Shown here: piece by piece, positions 1 through 12,186 of the stretch
How the letters are laid out: every line of letters begins with the position of its first letter
Numbering within the stretch: position 1 is the first letter of the stretch
Assembly: GCA_020851795.1 (NCBI GenBank)
Contig: JADZCA010000006.1
Coordinates: 140,455-204,454, forward strand
Length of the DNA: 64,000 bases
Direction of reading: 5' to 3'
DNA from: Planctomycetota bacterium
GTDB lineage: Bacteria > Planctomycetota > PLA2 > JAEUHO01
The notes under the pieces: model-generated
Told to the model about the DNA's origin: nothing
The model's input: the letters and a program-made list of their open reading frames with translations, nothing else
Database searches by the model: none
Translations under genes and position numbers: made by a program

Positions 1-2233
<2,233 letters not shown>

Positions 2234-2276
2234 TTACGTCCGGGTGCGCGTGGCCGTCCCCAGCGGAGGACACTCG

Positions 2277-2630
2277 ATGACCCCGACGACCGCGTGTGCC
2301 CGCAAGGTGGGCGTGCTCGCCGCGCTGACGCTCGTGCTCGTGGCCGCGACGGGCTGCGGCGGCAGCGGCTACTACGACGAGGTCCTCGGCGGCACGCTCG
2401 AGGTGGTCAACGACCCGCTGTCGTTCGAGTCCATCGAGCGCATCGAGATCTCGGTGCCCTTCGGCCCGATCGAGGCGTACGACGTGCTGCTGTACCCGGG
2501 CGACGCGTGGCAGATCGACCTCTTCCCCGACGCGTACGACGTGGACGTCTACTGGAGCGACCTCACGGTGGACCACCTCGTCATCGACGTCTACGACGAC
2601 GACTTCCGCTCGGTGATGCTGCTCAACTGA
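2277..2630 (+). CDS. Small predicted lipoprotein, unknown function
   Basis: A 117-residue protein with an N-terminal hydrophobic segment and a lipobox-like AATGC, giving a predicted lipidated Cys27. The mature part is acidic (many Asp and Glu) and rich in Tyr and Val, with no motif I recognise. The ATG at 2277 is preferred over an earlier GTG-type start because GGAGGA at 2265-2270 sits 6 bases upstream and because it gives a clean signal peptide. The end overlaps the convergent waaA gene by 8 bases. Function unknown; export to the cell envelope is inferred from the lipobox. Confidence 0.75.
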   Translation: MTPTTACARKVGVLAALTLVLVAATGCGGSGYYDEVLGGTLEVVNDPLSFESIERIEISVPFGPIEAYDVLLYPGDAWQIDLFPDAYDVDVYWSDLTVDHLVIDVYDDDFRSVMLLN

Positions 2631-4029
2631 CGCGCGCGGCGGCGCGCGCGGCGAGCGGGGCGAGCCACGGCTCGAGCACCGCCAGCGTGCGCTCCGTGGC
2701 GCCCTTGCTCTCGAGGATCGCCGCGCGGCCGCGCTCGCCCCGCGCGGCGGCCGCCGACGGGTCGGCGAGGCAGCGCGCGAGCGCGTCGGCGAGCGCCGCG
2801 GGGCCGTCCACCACCTCGAGCGCGCCCGCCGCCGCGAGCAGGTCCACCTCGCCGCGGAAGTTCCAGGTGTGCGGGCCGACGAGGATCGGCTTGGCGACGC
2901 TGGCGGGCTCCATCACGTTCTGGCCGCCGTGGCGCACGAGGCTGCCTCCGACGAAGACCACGTCGGCGAGCGCGTAGACCGACTCGAGCTCCCCCACCGA
3001 GTCGAGGAGCACGACCGCGTCGGGGACCGCGCCGGCGCCCTCGGGCCCGAGCCGGCTGCGGCGCACGACCTCGAGCCCCCCCCGCCGCAGGTCGGCCTCC
3101 GCGGCGTCGGCGCGCGCGGGGTGGCGCGGGGCGACGACGGCCCGCAGCGGGACGCCGCGCGCGCGCAGCGACCGCACGACGGCGGCGACGTGGCGCTCCT
3201 CGGGCGGGTGCGTGCTGCCGGCGACGAACAGCGGGCGGCCGTCGCCGACGCCGAGGCGCCGCGCCCACGCGTCGGAGCGTCCGCGGTCCACGAGCACCGG
3301 GACGTTGTCGAACTTGAGGTTGCCGGTCACGACCACGCGGTCGGCGGCGACGCCGAGCGACCGGAAGCGCTCGGCGTGCACCGGGAGCTGCACGCAGAAG
3401 CACTGGATCGCCGCGAGGAGCGCGCGCGAGAGGCGCCCGCCGCGGCGGAACCGCGACGCGGAGCGCTCGCTGATGCGCCCGTTGACGAGCGCGACCGGGA
3501 TGCCGCGGTCGCGCGCGGCCACGAGGAAGTTGGGCCAGAACTCGCTCTCGACGAGCACGACGAGGTCGGGGCGCAGACGGTCGAGCGTCGCGCGCACGAC
3601 CCACGAGACGTCGGGCGGGTAGAACTCGACGCGCCGCCCGGGGTAGCGCTCGCACGCGACACGGTGACCGGTGTCGGTGGTCGTCGTGACCACGACCTCG
3701 GCGCCGGGCACGCGAGCCTCCACCTGCTCGACGAGGCGCGCCGCCGCCTTCACCTCGCCGACGCTGACCCCGTGCACCCACACGCACGGCGCGCCCGACG
3801 TGCGCGGTGCGCGGCGGCCGAAACGCGCGCCGACGTCGCGCAGGTAGGCGGTCCAGCGCGCCCGCGCCTTGGCGTTGACGAAGACGCGGCCGAGCGCCCA
3901 CGGGAACAGCCCCACCGCGAGTCCCGCGTAGCCGGTGTCGAGGAAGAGGTGCGCGACGCGGGCCGGCACCGCCAGCGCACGGCCTCGCCGCGGCGCGGGC
4001 TCGCGGGCGACGGGCACGTCGGCGCTCAC
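2623..4029 (-). CDS. waaA: 3-deoxy-D-manno-octulosonic acid (Kdo) transferase
   Basis: Transfers Kdo from CMP-Kdo to lipid A precursor at the inner face of the cytoplasmic membrane, implying an LPS-type outer membrane. At 468 residues it is a little longer than usual (about 425), mainly from an N-terminal extension. Visible marks are a membrane-associating stretch near residues 25-50, WVHGVSVGE (84-92) with the catalytic Glu92 of the family, VLVESEFWPN, and the GT-B C-terminal domain with VAGSTHPPEE and the GGQNVMEPASVAKPI nucleotide-sugar region. The GTG start is chosen because GTGGAGGC lies just upstream and no ATG is suitable. The gene is convergent with the small lipoprotein. Confidence 0.92.
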   Translation of the reverse strand: MSADVPVAREPAPRRGRALAVPARVAHLFLDTGYAGLAVGLFPWALGRVFVNAKARARWTAYLRDVGARFGRRAPRTSGAPCVWVHGVSVGEVKAAARLVEQVEARVPGAEVVVTTTTDTGHRVACERYPGRRVEFYPPDVSWVVRATLDRLRPDLVVLVESEFWPNFLVAARDRGIPVALVNGRISERSASRFRRGGRLSRALLAAIQCFCVQLPVHAERFRSLGVAADRVVVTGNLKFDNVPVLVDRGRSDAWARRLGVGDGRPLFVAGSTHPPEERHVAAVVRSLRARGVPLRAVVAPRHPARADAAEADLRRGGLEVVRRSRLGPEGAGAVPDAVVLLDSVGELESVYALADVVFVGGSLVRHGGQNVMEPASVAKPILVGPHTWNFRGEVDLLAAAGALEVVDGPAALADALARCLADPSAAAARGERGRAAILESKGATERTLAVLEPWLAPLAARAAARVS

Positions 4030-4190
4030 GCGGCCTCCACCGGCCCGCGGCGGCAGCGCCGAGCGGACGCCCGCGCGCGGCGGGGCCCGGCCGCGACGGC
4101 CCGCCCACGCTCGAGGCGCGCCGCGGCGCGGCGGACGGGCGACTGGACCGTTGCGATCGCCATGGGCCCCCCACCACGCGCGGGCCGACC

Positions 4191-4228
4191 ACGCCGCCGC
4201 GACCTCGTCGGCTCGTGACGCCGGCGGG

Positions 4229-4231
<3 letters not shown>
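4191..4231 (-). repeat. Stop-codon-embedded intergenic repeat, type B
   Basis: Read on the minus strand, this 41-base element begins with the TAG stop of secA and continues CCCGCCG, TCACGAGCCGACGAGG and GCGGCGT. The element at 55432-55472, at the end of the HU-like gene, matches it at 37 of 41 positions. Shorter relatives occur at 10688 and 52824. It lacks a T-run, so it is not an ordinary intrinsic terminator, but its place at gene ends suggests a role in mRNA ends. Confidence 0.75.
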
Positions 4232-6913
<2,682 letters not shown>

Positions 6914-7036
6914 CCGCGGAACGCTCCCGGGCACGGGGGGGTGAACGGGGGACGGTATCACGCACCCGACGGTCGGGCCCCTTCCGCCGACCACCCGGTC
7001 GCGCCCGGGGCCGCGCCCCGCAGGGCCCCCCGCCGG

Positions 7037-8002
7037 TCAGGCCTTGAGCACCGGGTCCTTGAGCGTCCCCACCACGTCGGCCATCCGCGTGGCGCCGAGC
7101 ACGGCGAAGCGAGACGGGAGCCCGTCGAGGATGTCCACGGCCGCGGTCGGGAGGTAGTAGTTCGCGGTCCCCACCTGGATCGCCGCGGCGCCCGCGACGA
7201 AGAACTCCATCGCGTCGTCGGCGTTCTGGATGCCGCCGATGCCGATCACCGGCGCGTCCACCGCGCGCGAGACGTCCTTGACGATGCGGAGCGCGACCGG
7301 CTTGATGCAGGGGCCCGACAGCCCGCCGACCCCGCGCCCGAGCACCGGCGCGCGCCGGCGCCAGTCCACCGCCATCCCGAGCAGGGTGTTGATCACGCTG
7401 ACGGCGTCCGCGCCCGCCTCGACGGCGGCCTTGGCGACGGGGCGCACGTCGGTGACGTTGGGTGAGAGCTTCGCGATGAGCGGGAGCCCGGTCTTGCTCC
7501 GCACGAGCGCGACGACGTGGCGGGCCGCGTCGGGCGACGTCGAGTAGTCGAGGCCGTGCGCCACGTTGGGGCACGACATGTTCAGCTCGAGCGCGGCGAT
7601 GCCGGGCTCGGGGTCGAGGCGCGCGGCGAGCGCGGCGAAGTCCTCGGGGCTGTGCCCCGCGATGTTGATGACGAGCGGGGCCCGCAGCGTGCGCAGCAGC
7701 GGCAGGTAGGTGCGGACGTACTCGTCGATGCCCGGGTTCTCGAGCCCGATCGAGTTGAGCAGCCCCCCCGCCGTCTCGACGAGGCGCGGCGGCGGGTTGC
7801 CCGCGCGCGGCTCGCTGGTGATCGTCTTGACGACGACCGCGCCGAGGCGCGAGACGTCGTAGAACGGGCGGAACTCGAGGCCCTTGCCGTACGTGCCCGA
7901 CGCCGTCATCACCGGGTTGGGCAGCGTGAGCCGGCCCAGGCGCACCGTCAGGTCCACCGGCGGCGGCGCCCCGGGCGCGGGAGCGGGGCCCGTGGCGCTC
8001 AC
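7037..8002 (-). CDS. pyrD: Dihydroorotate dehydrogenase, class 1B-like
   Basis: Oxidises dihydroorotate to orotate in pyrimidine synthesis. The 321 residues form a TIM barrel with the early signature NPVMTASGTYGKG (29-41), NSIGLENPG (83-91), the active-site ELNMSCPN with catalytic Cys144, and the FMN-phosphate region VIGIGGIQNADDA. A catalytic Cys marks class 1; the sequence style is that of 1B enzymes, which normally pair with PyrK, and no pyrK is in this window. The GTG start overlaps the lspA stop as GTGA, so translation is probably coupled to lspA. Confidence 0.93.
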   Translation of the reverse strand: MSATGPAPAPGAPPPVDLTVRLGRLTLPNPVMTASGTYGKGLEFRPFYDVSRLGAVVVKTITSEPRAGNPPPRLVETAGGLLNSIGLENPGIDEYVRTYLPLLRTLRAPLVINIAGHSPEDFAALAARLDPEPGIAALELNMSCPNVAHGLDYSTSPDAARHVVALVRSKTGLPLIAKLSPNVTDVRPVAKAAVEAGADAVSVINTLLGMAVDWRRRAPVLGRGVGGLSGPCIKPVALRIVKDVSRAVDAPVIGIGGIQNADDAMEFFVAGAAAIQVGTANYYLPTAAVDILDGLPSRFAVLGATRMADVVGTLKDPVLKA

Positions 8003-8553
8003 GCCCCGGTCCCCTTCGCGGGCGCGGGCGCGCGGTGGCCGAACAGCTCGCGCCAGAGGATGAGCACGACGCCGACGACGATCAGCGTGTCGGCCACGTT
8101 GAACGCGGGCCACTGCCAGTCGCCGACGTAGAGCACGACGAAGTCGCGGACCTTGTGCCACTTCCAGCGGTCGTAGAGGTTGCCGAGCGCGCCGCCGAGG
8201 ATCATCGCGAGCGCGACGAGCAGCAGGCGGCTCGGCGAGCGCGAGAGCAGCACGATCCCGAGGATCACGGCGCACGCGGCCGCGGTGAACATCAGGATCG
8301 GCTCGGTGTGCCCGGCGGCGAGGCCGAAGGTGATGCCGGTGTTCCAGTTGCCCTGGAAGCGGAAGCACCCCGGGATCACCTCGATGACGTCGGACTGGTG
8401 GACCACGTCGGGGTCCATCCCGAGGCGCTCCTGCATCCAGCCCTTGGTCCACAGGTCGGACGCGAAGCCGAGCACGACGATCACGAGGGCGACCAGCTTG
8501 CGGGGGGTGAACACCCCCGGGCGCGTCGGCGGGGGCGGGGCGTCGGAGGACAT
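7999..8553 (-). CDS. lspA: Lipoprotein signal peptidase
   Basis: Inner-membrane aspartyl protease that removes signal peptides from prolipoproteins; it serves the many lipoproteins encoded in this window. The 184 residues have four hydrophobic segments. The conserved GGALGNLYDR and VRDFV carry one catalytic Asp (137) and FNVAD carries the other (155). A TAGCGT hexamer lies 7 bases before the ATG and no Shine-Dalgarno is visible, so a leaderless message is possible. It is translationally coupled to pyrD downstream by a GTGA overlap. Confidence 0.94.
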   Translation of the reverse strand: MSSDAPPPPTRPGVFTPRKLVALVIVVLGFASDLWTKGWMQERLGMDPDVVHQSDVIEVIPGCFRFQGNWNTGITFGLAAGHTEPILMFTAAACAVILGIVLLSRSPSRLLLVALAMILGGALGNLYDRWKWHKVRDFVVLYVGDWQWPAFNVADTLIVVGVVLILWRELFGHRAPAPAKGTGA

Positions 8554-8613
8554 GGGCGAGACGCTACCCGCCCCGGCGGGCGCACGCGAGGGAAGCGCGC
8601 CGGGGCGCGCCCG

Positions 8614-8696
8614 TGGGTACAGCGGTGCCCGGCACCGGTGTACCCATCGCTTGCTGTTTGCACGCGATCGATACAACGGTGCCAGGCACGGGTGTA
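8614..8696. repeat. Pair of palindromes built on GGTGCC...GGCAC
   Basis: Two palindromic units lie in the gap upstream of lspA. The first (8614-8646) is a 33-base palindrome bounded by TGGGTACA and TGTACCCA around a CGGTGCCCGGCACCG core. The second (8672-8696) is centred on GTGCCAGGCAC and flanked by TACA and TGTA. Both can fold into hairpins. They lie between the DksA-like gene (ending 8725) and the lspA start (8553), so they could terminate the former. Confidence 0.8.
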
Positions 8697-8724
8697 CCAC
8701 CCGGCCCGCGACCGACGCGGGCGC

Positions 8725-9483
8725 CTACCGGTTGCGCTCTTCGCGTTCCTTCATCTGGACGCAGAGCCGCGCGTGCGGGATCGCGTCGAGGCGGGAGGCG
8801 GGGATCCACGGGCAGGTCGGGCACCGGCCCTGCGCTTCGTCGGCGCAGCCCTCGCACAGGCCGAAGGGCAGCTCGCCCTTGCCGTCGATCTTGAGCAGCG
8901 CGTCCCGGATGTCGGCGAGCTGGTCCGCCTCGCCCTCGAGCAGCTTCAGGTTGAAGTCCTGCTCGTAGTTGTCCGAGCCGTGGTCGGCCATGTGGTCGAC
9001 CGAGAACTCGCCCCCGCCGGCCTGCAGCGCCTCGGCGGCCAGCTCCTTGCTCGACGACAACAGCTCGCGGCGACGCGCGAGCAGGAGATCGCGGTAGCGC
9101 TTGAGGTCGGCCTTCCCGGGCCCCCCCTTGGGGATCTTGCGCGGCGCGGGCGGCGGAGGCGGCGGCGCGGGCGGCGCCGCCGCGATGGCCTTCTTCTTCG
9201 CCGGGGCGGCCGGGACCTTCGCAACCTTCGACGCGGCGCCCGCGCTCGGCTTCGCAGCCGGCGCGACCCCGGCCTTGGGAGCCGCCGTCGGCTTGCTCGC
9301 CGCCGGCTTGCCCGCCACCGGCTTGCCCGCCGCGGGCTTGTCGGCCGCCAGCTTGCCCGTCGCCGGCTTGCCCGCCGCGGGCTTGGCCGCCGCCGTCGCC
9401 GCCTTGGCGGGCGGCGCAGGCTTCTTCGCGGCGGCGGAAGCCTTTGTGGGCTTAGGACTTCCGCTCTTCTTGCTGCTCGGCAT
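8725..9483 (-). CDS. DksA/TraR-type zinc-finger protein with Ala/Lys/Pro-rich N-terminal tail
   Basis: The last half (about residues 121-252) resembles DksA/TraR proteins: a coiled-coil start, MADHGSDNYEQDF (165-177), and a C-terminal Cys cluster. DksA proteins bind RNA polymerase and tune transcription with ppGpp. Residues 1-120 are low complexity, with repeated AAGKP-type units (about 34-65) and a poly-Pro run, like a histone H1 tail. The zinc site is unusual: Cys210 and Cys213, then an inserted CPTC (221-224), then Cys241 with Met at the usual fourth-Cys place. Whether it binds RNA polymerase or DNA is not known. The gene diverges from xerD. Confidence 0.8.
   Translation of the reverse strand: MPSSKKSGSPKPTKASAAAKKPAPPAKAATAAAKPAAGKPATGKLAADKPAAGKPVAGKPAASKPTAAPKAGVAPAAKPSAGAASKVAKVPAAPAKKKAIAAAPPAPPPPPPAPRKIPKGGPGKADLKRYRDLLLARRRELLSSSKELAAEALQAGGGEFSVDHMADHGSDNYEQDFNLKLLEGEADQLADIRDALLKIDGKGELPFGLCEGCADEAQGRCPTCPWIPASRLDAIPHARLCVQMKEREERNR
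9288..9390 (-). repeat. In-frame 15-base tandem repeats coding AAGKP units
   Basis: Within the DksA-like gene, imperfect 15-base units read as five-residue Ala-Ala-Gly-Lys-Pro variants (ATGKL, AADKP, AAGKP, VAGKP, AASKP). Such an array can change length by slippage. It codes a flexible basic tail. Confidence 0.75.
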
Positions 9484-9695
9484 CGAGACCCCCGGTACGC
9501 CCGGAAACAGGGGGCGGAGGATACAGGCGGAGGCGGGGCCTGTCCACGAATCCGGTCCTTCCGGGGGACTTCCTCGCCGCGCCCGGGCTCGACGACGTCG
9601 CTCGGGCGGGCTCGCGCCTCGTCCGCCGGTCGCCCCCGCCGGTCCGGCGGGCTCGCGCAAAAGCAGCGCGCTCCCGCGACCGTAGGGAAGGGAGG

Positions 9696-10610
9696 ATGCC
9701 CGCTGCCGACCCCGCCGCCGCCGCGATCCGCGCCTGGCTCGACCACCTGCGCGTGGAGCGCGGCGCGTCCCCGCACACGATCGAGGCGTACGGCCGCGAC
9801 GTGCGGGCCGTCTTCGCCGCGCTCCCGCCCGCCGAGCGGGCGGCGGGCCCCGACGGCGTCACCCGGGCCGGGCTGATGCGGTGGATGGCCGGCGAGCGGG
9901 CCGCGGCGCGGGCGCCGGCCTCCGTGTCGCGCCGGCTCGCGGCGTTCCGGTCGTTCCTGCGCTTCACCCGGTCGCTGCGCCCCCTCGACGCCGACCCCAC
10001 GGTCGGGCTGCCGTCGGGGCGGCGCGGGCGCCGCCTCCCGAAGGTGCTCTCCGAGCGGGCGGTGGACGCGCTGCTGGCGGCCGAGGGGCCGCGCGACCCC
10101 GCGCACCCGCTCGCACTGCGCGACCGCGCGCTCGTCGAGGCGCTGTACGCGACGGGCGCGCGCGTCTCCGAGGCGTGCGGGTGGCGGCTCGACGACGTGC
10201 GGCTCGCCGACGGCGTCGTCCGCTGCGTGGGCAAGGGCCGCAAGGAGCGGTGGGTGCCGATCTCGGAGCCCGCCTCGGCCGCGATCCGCGCCTGGCTCGA
10301 GCGCGGCCGCCCTGCGCTCGTCCGCGGCGGCGACGACCACCTGTTCCTGTCGCGCGGCGGGGCGGCGCTCGACCGTCACCGCGTGTTCCGCCTGCTGCGC
10401 GCCCGTGCGGCGGTGGCGGGCGTGTCGGGCCCGCGCTCACCCCACGTGCTCCGCCACTCGTTCGCGACCCACCTCCTCTCCGGCGGCGCGGACCTGCGCG
10501 CCGTGCAGGAGATGCTCGGCCACGCCGACGTCACGACGACCGAGATCTACACGCACGTGGACCGCGAGCGCCTCAAGGGCGTCCACCGCCGCTTCCACCC
10601 GCGCGGGTAG
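9696..10610 (+). CDS. Tyrosine recombinase XerC/XerD type
   Basis: Site-specific recombinase, probably resolving chromosome dimers at a dif site. The 304-residue length fits XerC/D. An N-terminal SAM-like core-binding domain (about 5-95) precedes the catalytic domain. Catalytic residues are visible: Arg156 (TGARVSE), a Lys in the GKGRKER hairpin (179-185), His250 and Arg253 ([12 protein letters not shown]), His276 (LGHADV) and the nucleophile Tyr285 (EIYTHV). GGGAAGGGAGG sits directly before the ATG. It is not flanked by integrase-style repeats or phage genes, so a housekeeping role is likelier than an integrase. Whether XerC or XerD cannot be decided here. Confidence 0.92.
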   Translation: MPAADPAAAAIRAWLDHLRVERGASPHTIEAYGRDVRAVFAALPPAERAAGPDGVTRAGLMRWMAGERAAARAPASVSRRLAAFRSFLRFTRSLRPLDADPTVGLPSGRRGRRLPKVLSERAVDALLAAEGPRDPAHPLALRDRALVEALYATGARVSEACGWRLDDVRLADGVVRCVGKGRKERWVPISEPASAAIRAWLERGRPALVRGGDDHLFLSRGGAALDRHRVFRLLRARAAVAGVSGPRSPHVLRHSFATHLLSGGADLRAVQEMLGHADVTTTEIYTHVDRERLKGVHRRFHPRG

Positions 10611-10626
10611 GGCGCGGCGCACGCGG

Positions 10627-10688
10627 CGTCGCGCGCCCGAGACCCGGCGCGGCCCCGACCTCCTCGGCTCGTGGGAGACCCGCGCTCA
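10627..10688 (-). repeat. Gene-end repeat, diverged type B copy
   Basis: On the minus strand this begins with the TGA stop of the exchanger gene, then carries CCCACGAGCCGAGGAGG followed by TCGGGGC, matching the core of the elements at 4191-4231 and 55432-55472. It fills the gap to the convergent xerD-type gene. Confidence 0.6.
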
Positions 10689-12023
10689 GGCGTCCTGCTC
10701 GTCGGGCGTGTGCCGCTCGCCCGTGTCCACCGGCGCGACCGCGGGGACGCCGTGGCGCACGTCGTGGAGGCGCTGGGCGAGGTGGCGGCGCTGCGCGACG
10801 AACCGCTCGAGCGCGAGGACGCCGTAGAGCGCCGCGAACGCCTCGTGGAACACCACCTCGTGCTCGGGCTGGACGCCGAGGCCCGCGAGCATCCCGGTCC
10901 CCATGAGCAGCGTGACGACGAACTGCACGAGGAAGAGCCCGAGGATCGTGAGCGCCTGGCGCAGCGAGAAGTCGAGGTCGGCGATCGTCGCGACGGCGTA
11001 GGCGCCCTGCGCGGCCGTGAGCCACAGCTCGGCCTCCATGTGGCTCGAGAGCCCGAGGCAGCCGACGAAGCCCGCGCCGTGCACGGCCTTCGAGATCGAG
11101 AACGCCACGGGGACGCCGCCGACCAGCAGCGTCCACTGGTTCACCTTGCTCGAGATGAAGGCCCCGAGCCCCATCTCGGCGCGGCCCCGCAGCGTCAGCA
11201 GCACGACGACGACGAACTCGGGCGCCTCCGAGGCGAGCGGGGCGAGCCACTTGATGAGCAGGACGTCGTTGACGCGCAGCGCGCGCCCGGCGGAGATCAG
11301 CGACTCGCTGAACGGCTCGCTCGAGGCGAGGATCGCGCCCGCCGCCCACACGAAGAGCAGCGCCACCCAACGGCGACGCTTCGACCGGTCCCACCCCACC
11401 ATCACGCGCGGCGGCCCGACCAGCTCGGACTCGTCGTGCGCGCCGCCGTCGTCGCCCGAGGTCGAGCGCACGTAGAAGAAGTACATCGCGAACAGGACGA
11501 GCGCGTCGTACCAGCACACGCTGCCCTTGAGCGGGAGCAGGAGGCTGTAGACCGTGGCCGCGCCGAGCCACACGACGTCGCCGGAGCGCTCGCGCCGCAG
11601 GCGGATGCCCTTCGCCCCCGAGCGGTACCAGACGACGAGCGCGACGACGGGCCAGCCCGCGCCGATCAGCAGCTGGTTGGCGCCCGTCATGTTGGCGAGC
11701 GCGAGGTGCTCGTAGGCCGGGTCGTGGCCGGCGGTCCACGCGAGGTAGACGTCCACCGCGTACTCGGGCAGCACGGTCACGAGCGCGAGGAACACCACCG
11801 CGAGGCCCGAGCCGATCTCGAGCTCGGCCACCTCGGCCGCCCACGTCAGCACGAACGCCGCGGCGACGACGCACATCCCGTAGATGCCGAGGCCCGTGAG
11901 CGGCGCGTCGGCGGGGTGGAAGCCGGTGACGCGCAGCACGAGCGCCGGCACGGTCGCGGCGAGCGCGACGTAGAGCAGCGAGAGCGAGCGCGGGTTCCCG
12001 GTCCCGGGCGGCGAGGTCGTCAT
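10686..12023 (-). CDS. Sodium/calcium exchanger family membrane protein
   Basis: A 445-residue integral membrane protein with about ten hydrophobic segments. Two internally repeated motifs mark the cation/Ca2+ exchanger superfamily: LPEYAVDVYLAW followed by NMTGANQLLIG in the first half, and SEAPEFVVVVLLT followed by SSKVNQWTLLVG in the second, each with an acidic residue in the position that binds the cation. A hydrophilic cytoplasmic loop separates the halves. Likely exports Ca2+ or another cation in exchange for Na+ or H+; the ion is not settled by sequence. TACCCT lies 8 bases before the ATG without a Shine-Dalgarno. Confidence 0.88.
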   Translation of the reverse strand: MTTSPPGTGNPRSLSLLYVALAATVPALVLRVTGFHPADAPLTGLGIYGMCVVAAAFVLTWAAEVAELEIGSGLAVVFLALVTVLPEYAVDVYLAWTAGHDPAYEHLALANMTGANQLLIGAGWPVVALVVWYRSGAKGIRLRRERSGDVVWLGAATVYSLLLPLKGSVCWYDALVLFAMYFFYVRSTSGDDGGAHDESELVGPPRVMVGWDRSKRRRWVALLFVWAAGAILASSEPFSESLISAGRALRVNDVLLIKWLAPLASEAPEFVVVVLLTLRGRAEMGLGAFISSKVNQWTLLVGGVPVAFSISKAVHGAGFVGCLGLSSHMEAELWLTAAQGAYAVATIADLDFSLRQALTILGLFLVQFVVTLLMGTGMLAGLGVQPEHEVVFHEAFAALYGVLALERFVAQRRHLAQRLHDVRHGVPAVAPVDTGERHTPDEQDA

Positions 12024-12186
12024 GGCGCGGGAGGGTACCGGGCCCGCGCCGCGTCGGCACGCTTGCGCCGCCGCGGGCCCCGCGCCCCCCTCGCGCCGAG
12101 CCCGACCGCGCCCCGGCGACGGGCCCCGCGCGTCGGCACCGCGCTCGCGCTCGCCCGCCCGCGCCGTCGGCCCGCCCGCGTCGTCG

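Noticed and set aside
4026..4163. A 45-residue ORF between secA and waaA whose stop overlaps the waaA GTG as GTGA
   Set aside because: Almost wholly Arg and Ala, no ribosome site, and its start lies inside a repeated 16-base motif, so the overlap is probably chance in very GC-rich DNA.
8481..8894. Short ORFs reading VPGTAVP and similar across the palindromes
   Set aside because: They are translations of the palindromic repeats, with no start signals.
9696..10610. Integrase of a mobile element
   Set aside because: Length and motifs fit housekeeping XerC/XerD, and the neighbours are ordinary chromosomal genes.
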